Positions 29,856-38,815 of a DNA stretch of 64,000 bases are shown here, in pieces. This DNA comes from Mycobacterium paraseoulense (lineage in GTDB: Bacteria > Actinomycetota > Actinomycetes > Mycobacteriales > Mycobacteriaceae), in assembly GCF_010731655.1 (NCBI RefSeq), contig NZ_AP022619.1, forward strand, positions 2,356,001-2,420,000, given 5' to 3'. Below the pieces are notes generated by a model. The model did no database searches. It saw nothing but the letters and a program-made list of their open reading frames with translations, and had not been told where the DNA came from. The position numbers and the translations under genes are program-made. Position 1 is the first letter of the stretch; each line of letters begins with the position of its first letter.

Positions 29856-30599
29856 TTACCGCACCGTCATCTTCTCGATCGGCTTGACGGGCTCGGGCAC
29901 GTGGACCACCCGCTGCACGAAGACACCCGGGGTGTGCACCGCTGCGGGGTCGACCTCTCCCGGCTCGACGAGGTGTTCCACCTCGGCGATCGTGATCTTG
30001 CCGGCCTGCGCGCAGTCCGGGTTGAAGTTGGCGGCCGCCCGGCGGTAGACGAGGTTGCCATGCCGGTCGCCCTTCCAGGCGTGCACCAGGGCGAAATCCG
30101 TTCGGATCGCGCGTTCGAGAACGTAGGTGACGCCGTCGAACTCGCGGGTCTCCTTGGGCGGCGACAAGACCGCCACCGCGCCCGACGCGTCGTAGCGCCA
30201 CGGCAGCCCACCGTCGGCGACGGCGGTCCCCACCCCCGCCGCGGTGTAGAAGGCCGGGATTCCCATTCCGCCGGCGCGCAGCCGCTCGGCCAGCGTGCCC
30301 TGCGGGGTGAGCTCCACTTCGAGCTCGCCGCCCAGGAACTGGCGGGCGAACTCCCTGTTGTCTCCGACATAGGAGGCGACGGCCCGGCGAATTCGCTTGT
30401 GCTCCAAGAGGTGGACCAACCCGACACCGTTTCCGCCGCAGTTGTTGGATACCGTCTCCAGGTCACGCACCCCGGTGGCCACCAGCGCGACGATCAACGC
30501 CTCGGGGATGCCACAGAACCCGAAGCCTCCGACCGCCAGGGACGACCCGTCGGTTATGTCGGCAACCGCTTCGGCGGCCGTCGCCACCACCTTGTCCAT
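29856..30599 (-). CDS. scoA: ScoA, 3-oxoacid CoA-transferase subunit A
   Basis: 247 residues matching Rv2504c. Gly-rich nucleotide region [20 protein letters not shown] and [11 protein letters not shown] are present, with [19 protein letters not shown] later. It is the first gene of the divergent minus-strand operon. AAGGAGG lies about 11 bases before the ATG, and an operator-like palindrome (30636-30655) sits further upstream. fadD35, which lies between scoA and the TetR gene in M. tuberculosis, is absent: only 192 bases separate scoA from bkaR. Confidence 0.93.
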   Translation of the reverse strand: MDKVVATAAEAVADITDGSSLAVGGFGFCGIPEALIVALVATGVRDLETVSNNCGGNGVGLVHLLEHKRIRRAVASYVGDNREFARQFLGGELEVELTPQGTLAERLRAGGMGIPAFYTAAGVGTAVADGGLPWRYDASGAVAVLSPPKETREFDGVTYVLERAIRTDFALVHAWKGDRHGNLVYRRAAANFNPDCAQAGKITIAEVEHLVEPGEVDPAAVHTPGVFVQRVVHVPEPVKPIEKMTVR

Positions 30600-30635
30600 C
30601 GCCGCAGCAGCCTCCTTGCCGTCGGGCGGTGTTTT

Positions 30636-30655
30636 GAGTTAATGCTCATTAACTC
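30636..30655. promoter_or_regulatory. Operator-like perfect palindrome before scoA
   Basis: GAGTTAATG and CATTAACTC, perfect 9-bp inverted arms around a 2-base centre. A minus-strand -10-like TATTCT sits at 30668-30663, placing the palindrome about at the transcription start of scoA, ideal for repression. BkaR is the probable binder because related sites lie next to its own gene. Confidence 0.7.
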
Positions 30656-30729
30656 GCCGCTGAGAATACCATCGCCCGTCCCACCGGTCCAGGGACGAGG
30701 CCGCCGCGCCGCGGCGGCCGGTTACAGCA

Positions 30730-30749
30730 GGTTAATCGTGAATAACTCG
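30730..30749. promoter_or_regulatory. Second operator-like imperfect palindrome
   Basis: GTTAATC-GT-GAATAAC, with one mismatch between arms. It has the same GTTAAT/ATTAAC half-sites as the palindrome before scoA and lies 43 bases or so upstream of the bkaR start. Confidence 0.6.
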
Positions 30750-30753
30750 TGTT

Positions 30754-30772
30754 AAGTTAGTGACGATTAACC
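30754..30772. promoter_or_regulatory. Third operator-like imperfect palindrome, before bkaR
   Basis: GTTAGTG-AC-GATTAAC, centred 25 bp from the second copy and about 20-30 bases before the bkaR start codon. The two closest sites are about two and a half turns apart. Placement is consistent with autorepression by BkaR. Confidence 0.6.
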
Positions 30773-30791
30773 AACTGGACGGGGGTTTGTC

Positions 30792-31448
30792 ATGACAACG
30801 CTCACCGCCGACGGCCAGCCCGGCCCCGCGGATGCCCCGAAACGTCGCAGCCAGTTGAAATCCGATCGGCGGCTGCAGCTGCTGTCGGCCGCCGAGCGGC
30901 TGTTCGCCGAGCGCGGCTTCCTGGCCGTCCGGCTGGAAGACATCGGCGCCGCGGCCGGCGTCAGCGGACCCGCGATTTACCGCCACTTCCCCAACAAGGA
31001 GTCGCTGCTGGTCGAATTGCTGGTGGGCATCAGCGCGCGGCTGCTCGCCGGCGCCCGCGACGTGCGGGCCCGCCACGCCGACGCGGCCGCGGCCCTGGAT
31101 GGATTGATCGACTTTCATCTCGACTTCGCGCTGGGCGAACCGGACCTGATCCGCATCCAGGACCGCGACCTCGCGCACCTCCCCGAGTCCGCCGAAAAGC
31201 AGGTCCGCAAAGCGCAACGCCAATACGTCGAGGTGTGGGTCGGCGTGCTGCGGGAGCTGAACCCCCACCTGGCCGAGGCCGATGCCCGGCTGACCGCCCA
31301 TGCGGTGTTCGGGCTGCTGAACTCGACGCCGCACAGCATGAAATCCCCCGACACCTCGCGCAGCAAGCCCGCTCGCGCCGCGCGGTCCCGCGCCGTCATG
31401 CGGGCAATGACGGTCGCCGCGCTCACGGCCGGCAACGAGTGCCCCTGA
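30792..31448 (+). CDS. bkaR: TetR-family regulator BkaR of the branched-chain keto-acid operon
   Basis: 218 residues matching Rv2506. The HTH is at about residues 25-75: RLQLLSAAERLFAERGFLAV, then EDIGAAAGVSGPAIYRHFPNKE, typical of TetR. The remaining helical domain binds an unknown acyl-CoA-like ligand. It is divergent from scoA and preceded by GGGGG a short distance before the ATG. Three related palindromes fill the shared promoter region, fitting control of both directions by one repressor. In mycobacteria this gene has been described as repressor of the branched-chain keto-acid locus. Confidence 0.9.
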   Translation: MTTLTADGQPGPADAPKRRSQLKSDRRLQLLSAAERLFAERGFLAVRLEDIGAAAGVSGPAIYRHFPNKESLLVELLVGISARLLAGARDVRARHADAAAALDGLIDFHLDFALGEPDLIRIQDRDLAHLPESAEKQVRKAQRQYVEVWVGVLRELNPHLAEADARLTAHAVFGLLNSTPHSMKSPDTSRSKPARAARSRAVMRAMTVAALTAGNECP

Positions 31449-31516
31449 GTCCCCGCTGTGAGGTGATTCGCCGTTCGGCCGCCCGGCGCAGGTACTCTGC
31501 AATCCATGAGGTGGAC

Positions 31517-32296
31517 ATGAACGATTCACGTCCCACCGACCGGTTCAGTACCTCCGCGCCAGGATCGGCCCCGGGGGGTCCGTGGTACCCGCCACCCGCC
31601 GACCCGGCATACGCCGATCAGGCGCCCTACGTGCCCTCCTATGGCGGGCAGGCTCCGCCCTGGGCACCCACCATGAACGACACCAACACGACCAGACAGC
31701 TGCCGGCGTACTGGCAGCACGAGCTGCCGACGTCGGGCCAGCTACCGCAGGGCTCGGCTCCCCCGCCACCCGGAGGCCCCAAACCACCCCCGCGATGGCT
31801 ATGGATCCTCGCCGGCGCGGCCGTGCTCCTGGTGGTAGCCCTGGTCATCGCCCTGGTGCTGGTGAACGACGCCATCAAGACTCAGACCGCCGTCCCACCG
31901 TTGCCCGCCATGCCGGAGACCACTCCGACCATGCCGAGCCCCTCGACCCGCACTTCCCAGCCGCGCATCCCGGCCCCGGTGCCGCCGACCGGCGGCTCGC
32001 CGACGCCCACGGAGTCGCCCGGCCCGGCGGCGATGCAGGACATCGTCTACAGCGTGGCCGGCGACGGCCGCGCAATCAGCATCATGTACATCGACACCGG
32101 CGGCCTCATCCAAACCGAATTCAACGTCGCGCTGCCCTGGAGTAAAGAGGTCAGCCTGGCCAAGACGGCCGCGCACCCGGCCAACGTGACCATCGTCAAC
32201 ATCGGTCACAACGTCACCTGCTCGGTCACCGTCGACGGCGTCCAGATGAGCAAGCGCGTCGGCGTGGGCCTGACGATCTGCGACGCCAGGGGCTAA
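31517..32296 (+). CDS. Proline-rich single-pass membrane protein with MmpS-like C-terminal domain
   Basis: About 259 residues matching Rv2507 in position and layout. Residues 1-95 are disordered and Pro/Gln-rich (PSYGGQAPPWAPTM). One transmembrane helix (WILAGAAVLLVVALVIALVL) follows, then a Pro/Ser/Thr linker and a C-terminal beta domain (DIVYSVAGDGRAISIMYIDT, then EFNVALPWSKEVSLAK, closing with two Cys in NVTCSVTV and LTICDA). The C-terminal pattern resembles MmpS accessory proteins, including the conserved Cys pair, so an outer-face role in the envelope is likely. ATG at 31517 follows GAGGTGG. Confidence 0.8.
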   Translation: MNDSRPTDRFSTSAPGSAPGGPWYPPPADPAYADQAPYVPSYGGQAPPWAPTMNDTNTTRQLPAYWQHELPTSGQLPQGSAPPPPGGPKPPPRWLWILAGAAVLLVVALVIALVLVNDAIKTQTAVPPLPAMPETTPTMPSPSTRTSQPRIPAPVPPTGGSPTPTESPGPAAMQDIVYSVAGDGRAISIMYIDTGGLIQTEFNVALPWSKEVSLAKTAAHPANVTIVNIGHNVTCSVTVDGVQMSKRVGVGLTICDARG

Positions 32297-32300
32297 GCGC

Positions 32301-33650
32301 CTACGACAATTCGGCCGCGAGGGCGCCGCGCGCCGGAACGCGAACCGCCAGCATGGCGAGCAGCCCGGCGATCAGCACCAGCGAGATGCCGCCGAGACCG
32401 GCGCGCACGGCGCCGAATATGTCCACGAATACGGAGAACAGCCACGGCGCGACGAACGCCACCGCCCGCCCGGTCATCGTGTACAGGCCGAACGCGACAC
32501 CTTCCCGGCCGTGCTTGGCCATCTGCAGCAGCAGGGCGCGCGAGGACGACTGCGACGGCCCGATGAACATGCACAGCAGCAGCCCGCAGATCCAGAAGGC
32601 GACCGAACCGGACAGCAGCATCAGGGTGAGTCCAAGCACGACGATCGCGGCCAGTGACCCGACGATGACGGGTTTCGACCCGATCCGGTGATCGACGAAC
32701 CCACCCAACACCGCTCCCACCGCAGCCACCACGCTGGCCACGACACCGAAGACGAGCACGTCGCCCTGCGAGATGCCGTACACGTTGACGCCGAGCACGG
32801 CACCGAAGGCGAAGATCGCTGCCAGCCCGTCCCGGAAGAGCGCGCTCGCGAACAGGAAGTAGACCAGGTTGCGGTCGCGCCGCCATTCGGCGGAGACCTC
32901 GGTCCACAGCTTGCGGTAGCCGCCGAGCATGCTCGTCGGCTCGTGCACCTCCGCCGAGTCGGGAAGCCGGTGCGCGACGAAAAGCAGTGGCAGAGCAAAG
33001 ATCGCCAGCCACGCCGCGGCGACCAGCATCGCCTCCCGGACGTAGAGGCCGTCATGCAGTGGCGCCCGCAGCAGGCCACGCGTCGCATCCGGCCCGGAAC
33101 CCTTCCCCGAAATGAATCCGGTGTAGACCACCAGCAGGAGCAGGACGCTGCCGACGTAGCCGGCCGCCCACCCCAATCCGGAGATCCGACCGGCGGTCTG
33201 CGGCGTCGAAAGTTGGCGCAGCATGGCGTTATACGGAACGCTGGCCAGGTCGCCGCAGGCCGCCGTTGCGCCCATCAGCACCAGCCCGGCCCACAGGTAG
33301 CCGGGGCGGTCGTGGATGAAGAACATCGCGCACGTCAGCGCGACGGCCAAGGCGGTCAAGACGCCGAGGGCCACCCGCCTGCGATGCGGGGACTCCACCC
33401 AGACACCGACGGCCGGCGCCAGCAGCGCGACCGTCAACCCGGCGATGGCCGCGGCGCGCCCCAACCAACTCGCCGGGGTGGTGCCGCCGGAGATGCCCAC
33501 TCCCACGCTGCTGGTCAGGTACACAGAAAAGACGAAGGTCGCCACGATCGCGTTCAGGCCGGTGGAGCCGCAGTCCCACAGCGCCCATGCCAGCACCCGG
33601 GATGGCACGGGCGTGAGCGAACGCGACGACGGCTGGCCCATGCCCGGCAC
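32301..33650 (-). CDS. MFS transporter of the UMF1/Atg22-like group
   Basis: 449 residues (440-450 depending on start: GTG 33650 or ATG 33641) with about twelve hydrophobic helices, matching Rv2508c. The opening RVLAWALWDCGSTGLNAIVA is the signature of the UMF1/Atg22-like MFS group. A central loop is Arg-rich (EWRRDRN). The substrate is unknown; Atg22-like proteins export amino acids in fungi, but that does not fix the role here. The promoter region shared with the divergent cmrA gene is made almost entirely of two copies of a 40-bp repeat. Confidence 0.87.
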   Translation of the reverse strand: MPGMGQPSSRSLTPVPSRVLAWALWDCGSTGLNAIVATFVFSVYLTSSVGVGISGGTTPASWLGRAAAIAGLTVALLAPAVGVWVESPHRRRVALGVLTALAVALTCAMFFIHDRPGYLWAGLVLMGATAACGDLASVPYNAMLRQLSTPQTAGRISGLGWAAGYVGSVLLLLVVYTGFISGKGSGPDATRGLLRAPLHDGLYVREAMLVAAAWLAIFALPLLFVAHRLPDSAEVHEPTSMLGGYRKLWTEVSAEWRRDRNLVYFLFASALFRDGLAAIFAFGAVLGVNVYGISQGDVLVFGVVASVVAAVGAVLGGFVDHRIGSKPVIVGSLAAIVVLGLTLMLLSGSVAFWICGLLLCMFIGPSQSSSRALLLQMAKHGREGVAFGLYTMTGRAVAFVAPWLFSVFVDIFGAVRAGLGGISLVLIAGLLAMLAVRVPARGALAAELS

Positions 33651-33654
33651 TCTA

Positions 33655-33751
33655 TTTGTTTGGCAGCCGACCCGCCGCGCCCGGCTTCGCCGCGCTCGCG
33701 ATCGCTGCGGGTTTGTTTGGCAGCCGACCCGCCGCGCCCGGCTTCGCCGCG
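33655..33751. repeat. Two 40-bp direct repeats in the MFS-cmrA divergent promoter
   Basis: The 40 bases at 33655-33694 recur identically at 33712-33751 (both start TTTGTTTGGCAGCCGACCCG), a 57-bp period. Between them lies a short linker. The C+G-rich core CCGGCTTCGCCGCG looks like a dispersed mycobacterial element, but one copy-pair in one window cannot establish that. Confidence 0.85.
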
Positions 33752-33772
33752 GCGGCTGTCTACGATTGGCTC

Positions 33773-34579
33773 ATGCCGATCCCCGCTCCCAACCCGGACG
33801 CGCGCGCCGTCGTTACCGGGGCTTCGCAAAACATCGGTGAAGCCCTGGCCACCGAACTGGCCGCGCGCGGCCACAGCCTGATCGTCACCGCCCGGCGCGA
33901 AGACCTGCTCAACGCGCTGGCGGCCCGCCTGAGCGACAAGTACCGCGTCGCGGTCGACGTGCGACCCGCCGACCTGGCCGATCCCGGGGAACGGGCGAAA
34001 CTGTGCGACGAACTGGCCGCCCGGCCCATCTCAATCCTGTGCGCCAATGCGGGTACGGCGACCTTCGGCCCCGTGGCGACGCTGGACCCTGCGGTCGAAA
34101 AGGCCCAGCTGCAACTGAATGTGCTGGGCGTGCATGACCTTACGCTGGCGGTGCTGCCCGGCATGGTCGAACGCAGGGCCGGCGGCATCCTGATTTCCGG
34201 CTCCGCAGCGGGCAATTCGCCGATTCCCTACAACGCGACCTATGCGGCCACCAAGGCGTTCGCGAACACCTTCAGCGAATCGCTGCGCGGCGAACTGCGC
34301 CACTCGGGCGTGCACGTCACCCTGCTGGCGCCGGGGCCGGTGCGCACCGACCTTCCCGACGACGCCGAACGGTCGCTGGTCGAACGGCTGGTGCCGGACT
34401 TCCTGTGGATCTCCACCGAGCACACTGCCCAGCTGTCGCTGGATGCGTTGGCGCGCAACAAGATGCGAGTCGTCCCGGGCCTGACGTCCAAGGCGATGTC
34501 GGTGGCCAGCGGATACGCCCCCCGCGCTATCGTCGCGCCGATCGTGGGCAGCTTCTACAAGAAGCTCGGCGGCGGCTAG
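33773..34579 (+). CDS. cmrA: Short-chain dehydrogenase, mycolate 3-oxo reductase CmrA
   Basis: 268 residues, the length of Rv2509, orthologue of the corynebacterial mycolate reductase. Rossmann fold: VVTGASQNIGEALATELAAR (TGxxxGxG type), CANAGTATFGPVA, and the catalytic Ser-Tyr-Lys in ISGSAAGNSPIPYNATYAATK. It reduces the 3-oxo group of newly condensed mycolates in the cytoplasm, completing the 3-hydroxy motif before export. Its divergent promoter faces the MFS gene and contains the 40-bp direct repeats. Confidence 0.85.
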   Translation: MPIPAPNPDARAVVTGASQNIGEALATELAARGHSLIVTARREDLLNALAARLSDKYRVAVDVRPADLADPGERAKLCDELAARPISILCANAGTATFGPVATLDPAVEKAQLQLNVLGVHDLTLAVLPGMVERRAGGILISGSAAGNSPIPYNATYAATKAFANTFSESLRGELRHSGVHVTLLAPGPVRTDLPDDAERSLVERLVPDFLWISTEHTAQLSLDALARNKMRVVPGLTSKAMSVASGYAPRAIVAPIVGSFYKKLGGG

Positions 34580-34582
34580 CCG

Positions 34583-36145
34583 CTATTTGCGGCGCCGGCG
34601 GCCGGTGCCGAGCAAGTTCCTCGTGATTTCGCGTATCGCCGTGTTGATGCCGCTTTTCACGGTGGGGTTGTTCAGCACTTCTTCCCACATCGCGGGCCCC
34701 TGCGGCTCCGCAGGTTGTGGCATCGGCGGAGGCGGCTCGTTCGGCGGAACCGGCGGATAGTCGGACCGGGCCTGCGGCGGCTGGGCTTGCCTACCCGGCG
34801 CGTCGGCCTCGGGTTGGGCCGGTCGTTCGACCGTACGGCCGTATTTCTGCTGCAGTGGACTGTCTTTCGCGGCTTGCGCGATCGCGTCGGTACCGATCGA
34901 GGCCATCAGCGAGCGCGGCACCCGCATGCGGGTCCACGCGACGGGCGTGGGTGCGCCCTTCTCAGACAGCACCGTGACGACGGCCTCCCCGATGCCCAGC
35001 GACGTCAACGCCGATTCCAGGTCGTAGACATCGGTTTTCGGATACGTCCGCACCGTCTTGCTCAACGCCTGCTGATCGTCGGGGGTGAATGCCCGCAGAG
35101 CGTGCTGGATTCGGGCACCCAGCTGGGAGAGCACGTCATTGGGCAGGTCAGTGGGTAACTGCGTGCAGAAGAACACCCCCACGCCCTTGGAACGAATCAG
35201 CTTGACGGTTTGCTCGACCTGCTCGAGGAACGCTTTCGACGCGTCGGCGAACAACAGGTGCGCCTCGTCGAAGAAGAAGACCAGCTTCGGCTTGTCGACG
35301 TCACCGACTTCGGGCAGCACCGTGAACAAATCGGCGAGCACCCACATCAGGAACGTGGAGAAGATGACCGGACGCAATGACTGACCGCTGAACTCGAGCA
35401 GGGAAATGATGCCGCGCCCCGCGTTGTCGACGCGCAGCAGATCCTGCGGATCGAGCTTGGGCTCGCCGAAGAACGTATCGCCGCCCTCGGCAGCGAGATT
35501 CACCAGCGCACGCAGAATGACGCCGGCCGTCGTCGGCGACACCCCGCCCAGGTCTTTCAGGTCGGCCTTGCCCTCGTCGCCGGCCAGGTGGCCGATGACG
35601 CCGCGCAGATCCTCCAGGGTGACCAGCGGGCGCCTGGCCTGCTTGGCCCAGTGGAAGATCAAACCCAGCGTTGATTCCTGAGTGGCATTGAGCCCCAATA
35701 CTTTCGACAGCAGAACCGGACCAAAGCTGGCGACGGTCGCGCGTACCGGTACACCCACTCCCCCGGTGCCCAGCGACAAGAACTCGACCGGGAACCCGGT
35801 CGCCGCCCAGTCGTCGCCGGTGTCGTTGGCGCGCGCGGCGGTCTTGTCGGTGGCCTCGCCCGGCCGCGCCAGACCCGACAGGTCGCCCTTGACGTCGGCC
35901 ATCATCACCGCAACCCCCGCCGCGCTGAGTTGTTCGGCGATCAGTTGCAGCGTCTTGGTCTTGCCGGTTCCGGTGGCACCGGCCACCAGACCGTGCCTGT
36001 TGATCGTGGCCAGCGGGATGCGTATCTGGGCCGTCGGGTCGGCCACCCCGTCGACGACGACGGTGCCCAATTCGAGTGCCTTCCCGTCGACGGCGTAGCC
36101 GTTCGCGATCCGGCGCGCGGGCGTCTCCGCCGATTCGGTGCTCAT
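34583..36145 (-). CDS. HerA-like ATPase (DUF853 family)
   Basis: 520 residues matching Rv2510c. Walker A is [10 protein letters not shown] (residues 56-65) and Walker B is [13 protein letters not shown] near residue 292, with [20 protein letters not shown] and an Arg-rich sensor region ([15 protein letters not shown]). The C-terminal 90 residues are Pro-rich, then a conserved helix and the basic end TGRRRRK. HerA-like ATPases act on DNA or protein transport hexamers; the substrate of this bacterial group is unknown. It is convergent with cmrA (4 bases) and divergent from orn (119 bases). Confidence 0.85.
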   Translation of the reverse strand: MSTESAETPARRIANGYAVDGKALELGTVVVDGVADPTAQIRIPLATINRHGLVAGATGTGKTKTLQLIAEQLSAAGVAVMMADVKGDLSGLARPGEATDKTAARANDTGDDWAATGFPVEFLSLGTGGVGVPVRATVASFGPVLLSKVLGLNATQESTLGLIFHWAKQARRPLVTLEDLRGVIGHLAGDEGKADLKDLGGVSPTTAGVILRALVNLAAEGGDTFFGEPKLDPQDLLRVDNAGRGIISLLEFSGQSLRPVIFSTFLMWVLADLFTVLPEVGDVDKPKLVFFFDEAHLLFADASKAFLEQVEQTVKLIRSKGVGVFFCTQLPTDLPNDVLSQLGARIQHALRAFTPDDQQALSKTVRTYPKTDVYDLESALTSLGIGEAVVTVLSEKGAPTPVAWTRMRVPRSLMASIGTDAIAQAAKDSPLQQKYGRTVERPAQPEADAPGRQAQPPQARSDYPPVPPNEPPPPMPQPAEPQGPAMWEEVLNNPTVKSGINTAIREITRNLLGTGRRRRK

Positions 36146-36263
36146 CGTGCTGCGCCCCCGTTCCAGTGGTTCGGCATGCGGTCCGGCAACGCTCACACTA
36201 CTTCTCCGGCGGAGTCGGGGGCGACGGACGGCGTCGACGCCGCGTGGGCCTACTCTGAGCGCT

Positions 36264-36911
36264 GTGCGTGACGAATTGGTGTGGATCGACTGCGAGATGA
36301 CCGGGCTGGACCTCGGCTCGGACAAGTTGATCGAGATCGCGGCCCTGGTCACCGACGCCGATTTGAACGTTTTGGGCGACGGTGTCGACGTGGTGATTCA
36401 CGCCGACGACGCGTCCCTGTCGTCGATGATCGACGTCGTCACCGAAATGCACACGCGTTCAGGGTTGATCGACGAGGTGAGGGCGTCCACCGTCGACCTG
36501 GCGACCGCTGAGGCCATGGTGCTCGATTACGTCGGCAAGCACGTCAAGCAACCCAAGACGGCGCCGCTGGCGGGCAATTCCATCGCCACCGATCGCGCGT
36601 TCATCGCCCGCGACATGCCTGCGCTGGACTCGTTCCTGCACTACCGGATGATCGATGTGAGCTCGATCAAGGAGCTCTGCCGGCGCTGGTATCCGCGCAT
36701 CTACTTCGGTCAGCCGGTCAAGGGGCTCACGCACCGGGCCCTGGCCGACATTCACGAATCCATTCGCGAGCTGCGCTTCTACCGCCGTACCGCCTTCGTC
36801 GCGCCGCCGGGGCCCTCTACCAGCGAGATCGAGACCGTCGTCGCCGATCTGGACGGCGACGGCGGCGCCCCGGACGAAATCGATTCGGCCCCCGAGCCAC
36901 CGACCGGCTAG
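36264..36911 (+). CDS. orn: Oligoribonuclease Orn
   Basis: 215 residues from GTG, matching Rv2511. It is a DEDDh exonuclease: Exo I motif [11 protein letters not shown] (D9, E11), then NSIATDRAF for Exo II and [11 protein letters not shown] for Exo III with the catalytic His and Asp. It degrades 2-5-nt RNA ends and linear c-di-nucleotides such as pGpG. The Asp/Glu-rich C-terminal tail is an extension absent in E. coli. tRNA-His follows closely, as in M. tuberculosis. Confidence 0.95.
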   Translation: MRDELVWIDCEMTGLDLGSDKLIEIAALVTDADLNVLGDGVDVVIHADDASLSSMIDVVTEMHTRSGLIDEVRASTVDLATAEAMVLDYVGKHVKQPKTAPLAGNSIATDRAFIARDMPALDSFLHYRMIDVSSIKELCRRWYPRIYFGQPVKGLTHRALADIHESIRELRFYRRTAFVAPPGPSTSEIETVVADLDGDGGAPDEIDSAPEPPTG

Positions 36912-36956
36912 TATCGACGTCGCCGCTCGATGGCCTCGAGGCCGCCGGCGGCAATG

Positions 36957-37029
36957 GTGGCTGTAGTTCAGTTGGTAGAGCACCAGGTTGTGATCCTGGG
37001 TGTCGCGGGTTCGAGTCCCGTCAGCCACC
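36957..37029 (+). tRNA. tRNA-His, anticodon GUG
   Basis: Acceptor stem GTGGCTG pairs with CAGCCAC; D arm GTTC-AGTTGGTA-GAGC; anticodon loop TTGTGAT carries GTG; T arm CGGGTTCGAGTCCCG. The base at 36956 is G, so the extra 5' G of tRNA-His could be encoded, pairing with C at 37029. It lies directly after orn. Confidence 0.95.
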
Positions 37030-37092
37030 CCAATCGGCGGGACGGCGCATGCCGCTTCCCGACCGCCCGGCAGGAGGTCGACTGACCGCGCG

Positions 37093-38289
37093 TCAGGTGT
37101 TGGCGTTGCCCGCTTTCCATTGCGGCCAGGGGATGTTCCAGTCGCCCAATCCCTCGGTGCCCGGCAGCGTCGGCCCCACGGTGTTGATCACCTCGACGAT
37201 GTCGCCGCTCTTGCTGTGGTCGTAGAACCACTCGGCGTTGCTGGGGCTCACGTTCAGGCACCCGTGGCTGGTGTTGGTGTGGCCCTGGGCGCCGACCGAC
37301 CACGGCGCGGAGTGCACGAAGACGCCGCTGTAGGACATCTGGGTGGCCCAGTCGACTTCGGTGCGATATCCGTTGGGCGAGTTGACCGGAACGCCGTAGG
37401 TCGACGAATCCATGATGATGTGCTTGAACCGGCCGCCGACGATGTAGAACCCGTTGTCGGTCGGTGTGCTGTCCTTGCCCATCGACGTCGGCATCGTCTT
37501 GACCACTTCGCCGTTGACGCGCACGGTCACCGTCTTGGTGGTGTCGTCGGCCGTCGAAATGACCTCGTCGCCAATGGTGAAGCGCGTCTTGACGCTGTCC
37601 TCGCCGAACATTCCGTCACCGAGGTCCACGCCGTAGGTGTTGACCGCCACATCGACGGCCGTTCCCGATTTCCAGAAATGCTCTGGGCGCCAGCGCACTT
37701 CGCGGTTGTTGAGCCAGTAGAACGCACCCTCGACGGGCGGGTTGGTGGTGATGGTGATGGCTTTCTGCGCCGCGGCGCGGTCCGCGATGTTCTCGTCGAA
37801 CCGGATCGCCACCGGCTGGCCGACGCCGACAACCTCGCCGTCACCCGGGTAGACGTAGGGCATGGTCAGGTGGGCGGGGGAACTGGTCTGGAAGGTCATC
37901 TGCCGATTCGCCGCGCCACCCATGCCCAGCGCTTTGACGCTCAAGGTGTAACGCCTGTTGTAGCCGAGCTGCTCGGTGGTCGACCAGCGCAATCCGTCGG
38001 GGCTGAGCTGCCCGCTGATCGACTTGCCGTTCTCGTTGACCATGGTGACCGACGCCAGGACCCCGTCGGCCACGCTTACCGTCACGGGTGCATCCACGGT
38101 GACGCCGACGGCGCCGTCGGTCACCGAGGAGGTGAGTTTGGGGACGAGCAGATCGGCAAACGGAGTGCCTTTGTCGAAGATGACCTTCGCCGGTGCGGCG
38201 GTGTGGCCGCCGCCGCAGGCAACGCCGAACACAGCAAGCGAAGCGATCGCGGCAGCCAGCCACAACCGTCGTTTGCGCAAAGGCGTCAT
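37093..38289 (-). CDS. ldtB: L,D-transpeptidase LdtB (LdtMt2), lipoprotein
   Basis: 398 residues matching Rv2518c (LppS). A lipobox VFGVACGG places the lipidated Cys at residue 25. Two Ig-like domains precede the YkuD catalytic domain, whose signature [19 protein letters not shown] ends in the nucleophile Cys within SHGCLNVS near residue 346; the conserved His sits 14-18 residues upstream. It makes 3-3 peptide cross-links in peptidoglycan and is the main target of carbapenems in mycobacteria. ATG at 38289 is preferred because AAGGT lies about 8 bases ahead; an ATG at 38304 is also in frame. Confidence 0.95.
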   Translation of the reverse strand: MTPLRKRRLWLAAAIASLAVFGVACGGGHTAAPAKVIFDKGTPFADLLVPKLTSSVTDGAVGVTVDAPVTVSVADGVLASVTMVNENGKSISGQLSPDGLRWSTTEQLGYNRRYTLSVKALGMGGAANRQMTFQTSSPAHLTMPYVYPGDGEVVGVGQPVAIRFDENIADRAAAQKAITITTNPPVEGAFYWLNNREVRWRPEHFWKSGTAVDVAVNTYGVDLGDGMFGEDSVKTRFTIGDEVISTADDTTKTVTVRVNGEVVKTMPTSMGKDSTPTDNGFYIVGGRFKHIIMDSSTYGVPVNSPNGYRTEVDWATQMSYSGVFVHSAPWSVGAQGHTNTSHGCLNVSPSNAEWFYDHSKSGDIVEVINTVGPTLPGTEGLGDWNIPWPQWKAGNANT

Positions 38290-38349
38290 CGAGTGACCTT
38301 CCATGAATCTCGATGTAGTTGGTCACCGCTGACCAGAAACAGTGCATGC

Positions 38350-38355
38350 ATTGTA
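38350..38355 (-). promoter_or_regulatory. Candidate -10 hexamer of the ldtB promoter
   Basis: On the minus strand the sequence reads TACAAT at 38355-38350, a good match to the SigA -10 hexamer, giving a start point near 38343 and a 5' leader of about 55 bases before the ldtB ATG at 38289. There is no convincing -35. Confidence 0.4.
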
Positions 38356-38421
38356 ATGGGTTTTTGGGCGCTTACATGCCGACCTCGGCCGCTCCGCGAT
38401 CAGGTGTTTCGGGGAGCGCGG

Positions 38422-38815
38422 TCAGGCCGGTTGGCCGGCCGGGTGGCGGAGTTCCGCCTCCACCCGATCGCGGGTCGTGACGGCCTCGACACGGGCGAGC
38501 TTGACGATCGCGGCCGCCACCACCACAACGGCCACCGCCAAGGCGACCGTCCCGGCCCGACCCGCCTCCAGCGTCTCGTCGAGCACGACGACACCCAGCA
38601 CGGCCCCGACGACCGGCTGCGACACCTGTAGCGCGGGCATCGACGCGGTCAGGGGCCCGGCCCGGAACGCCGACTGGCTCCACACCACACCGCCCACGAT
38701 GACCAGGATCGCGGCGTAGAACTCCGGGGTCCGGATCACCGCCCATCCGCCATCGCCGAGGCGGGCGGCGACCTCCTTGGCAAGCACCGCGCCGCGTTGA
38801 TCCCCGCGACGCCAG
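38422..38815 (-). pseudogene. C-terminal remnant of a DMT (EamA-like) permease
   Basis: The minus-strand frame near 38787-38422 encodes VLAKEVAARLGDGGWAV and hydrophobic helices (AILVIVGGVVWSQSAFRAG, then SQPVVGAVLGVVVLDETLEA), the C-terminal half of a DMT-type transporter. Its own N-terminal half is missing. Near 38788-38792 the frame shifts by two bases relative to the upstream AGVAGINAA, so even the residue has two lesions. It lies head to tail with the truncated MMPL gene. Confidence 0.65.
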
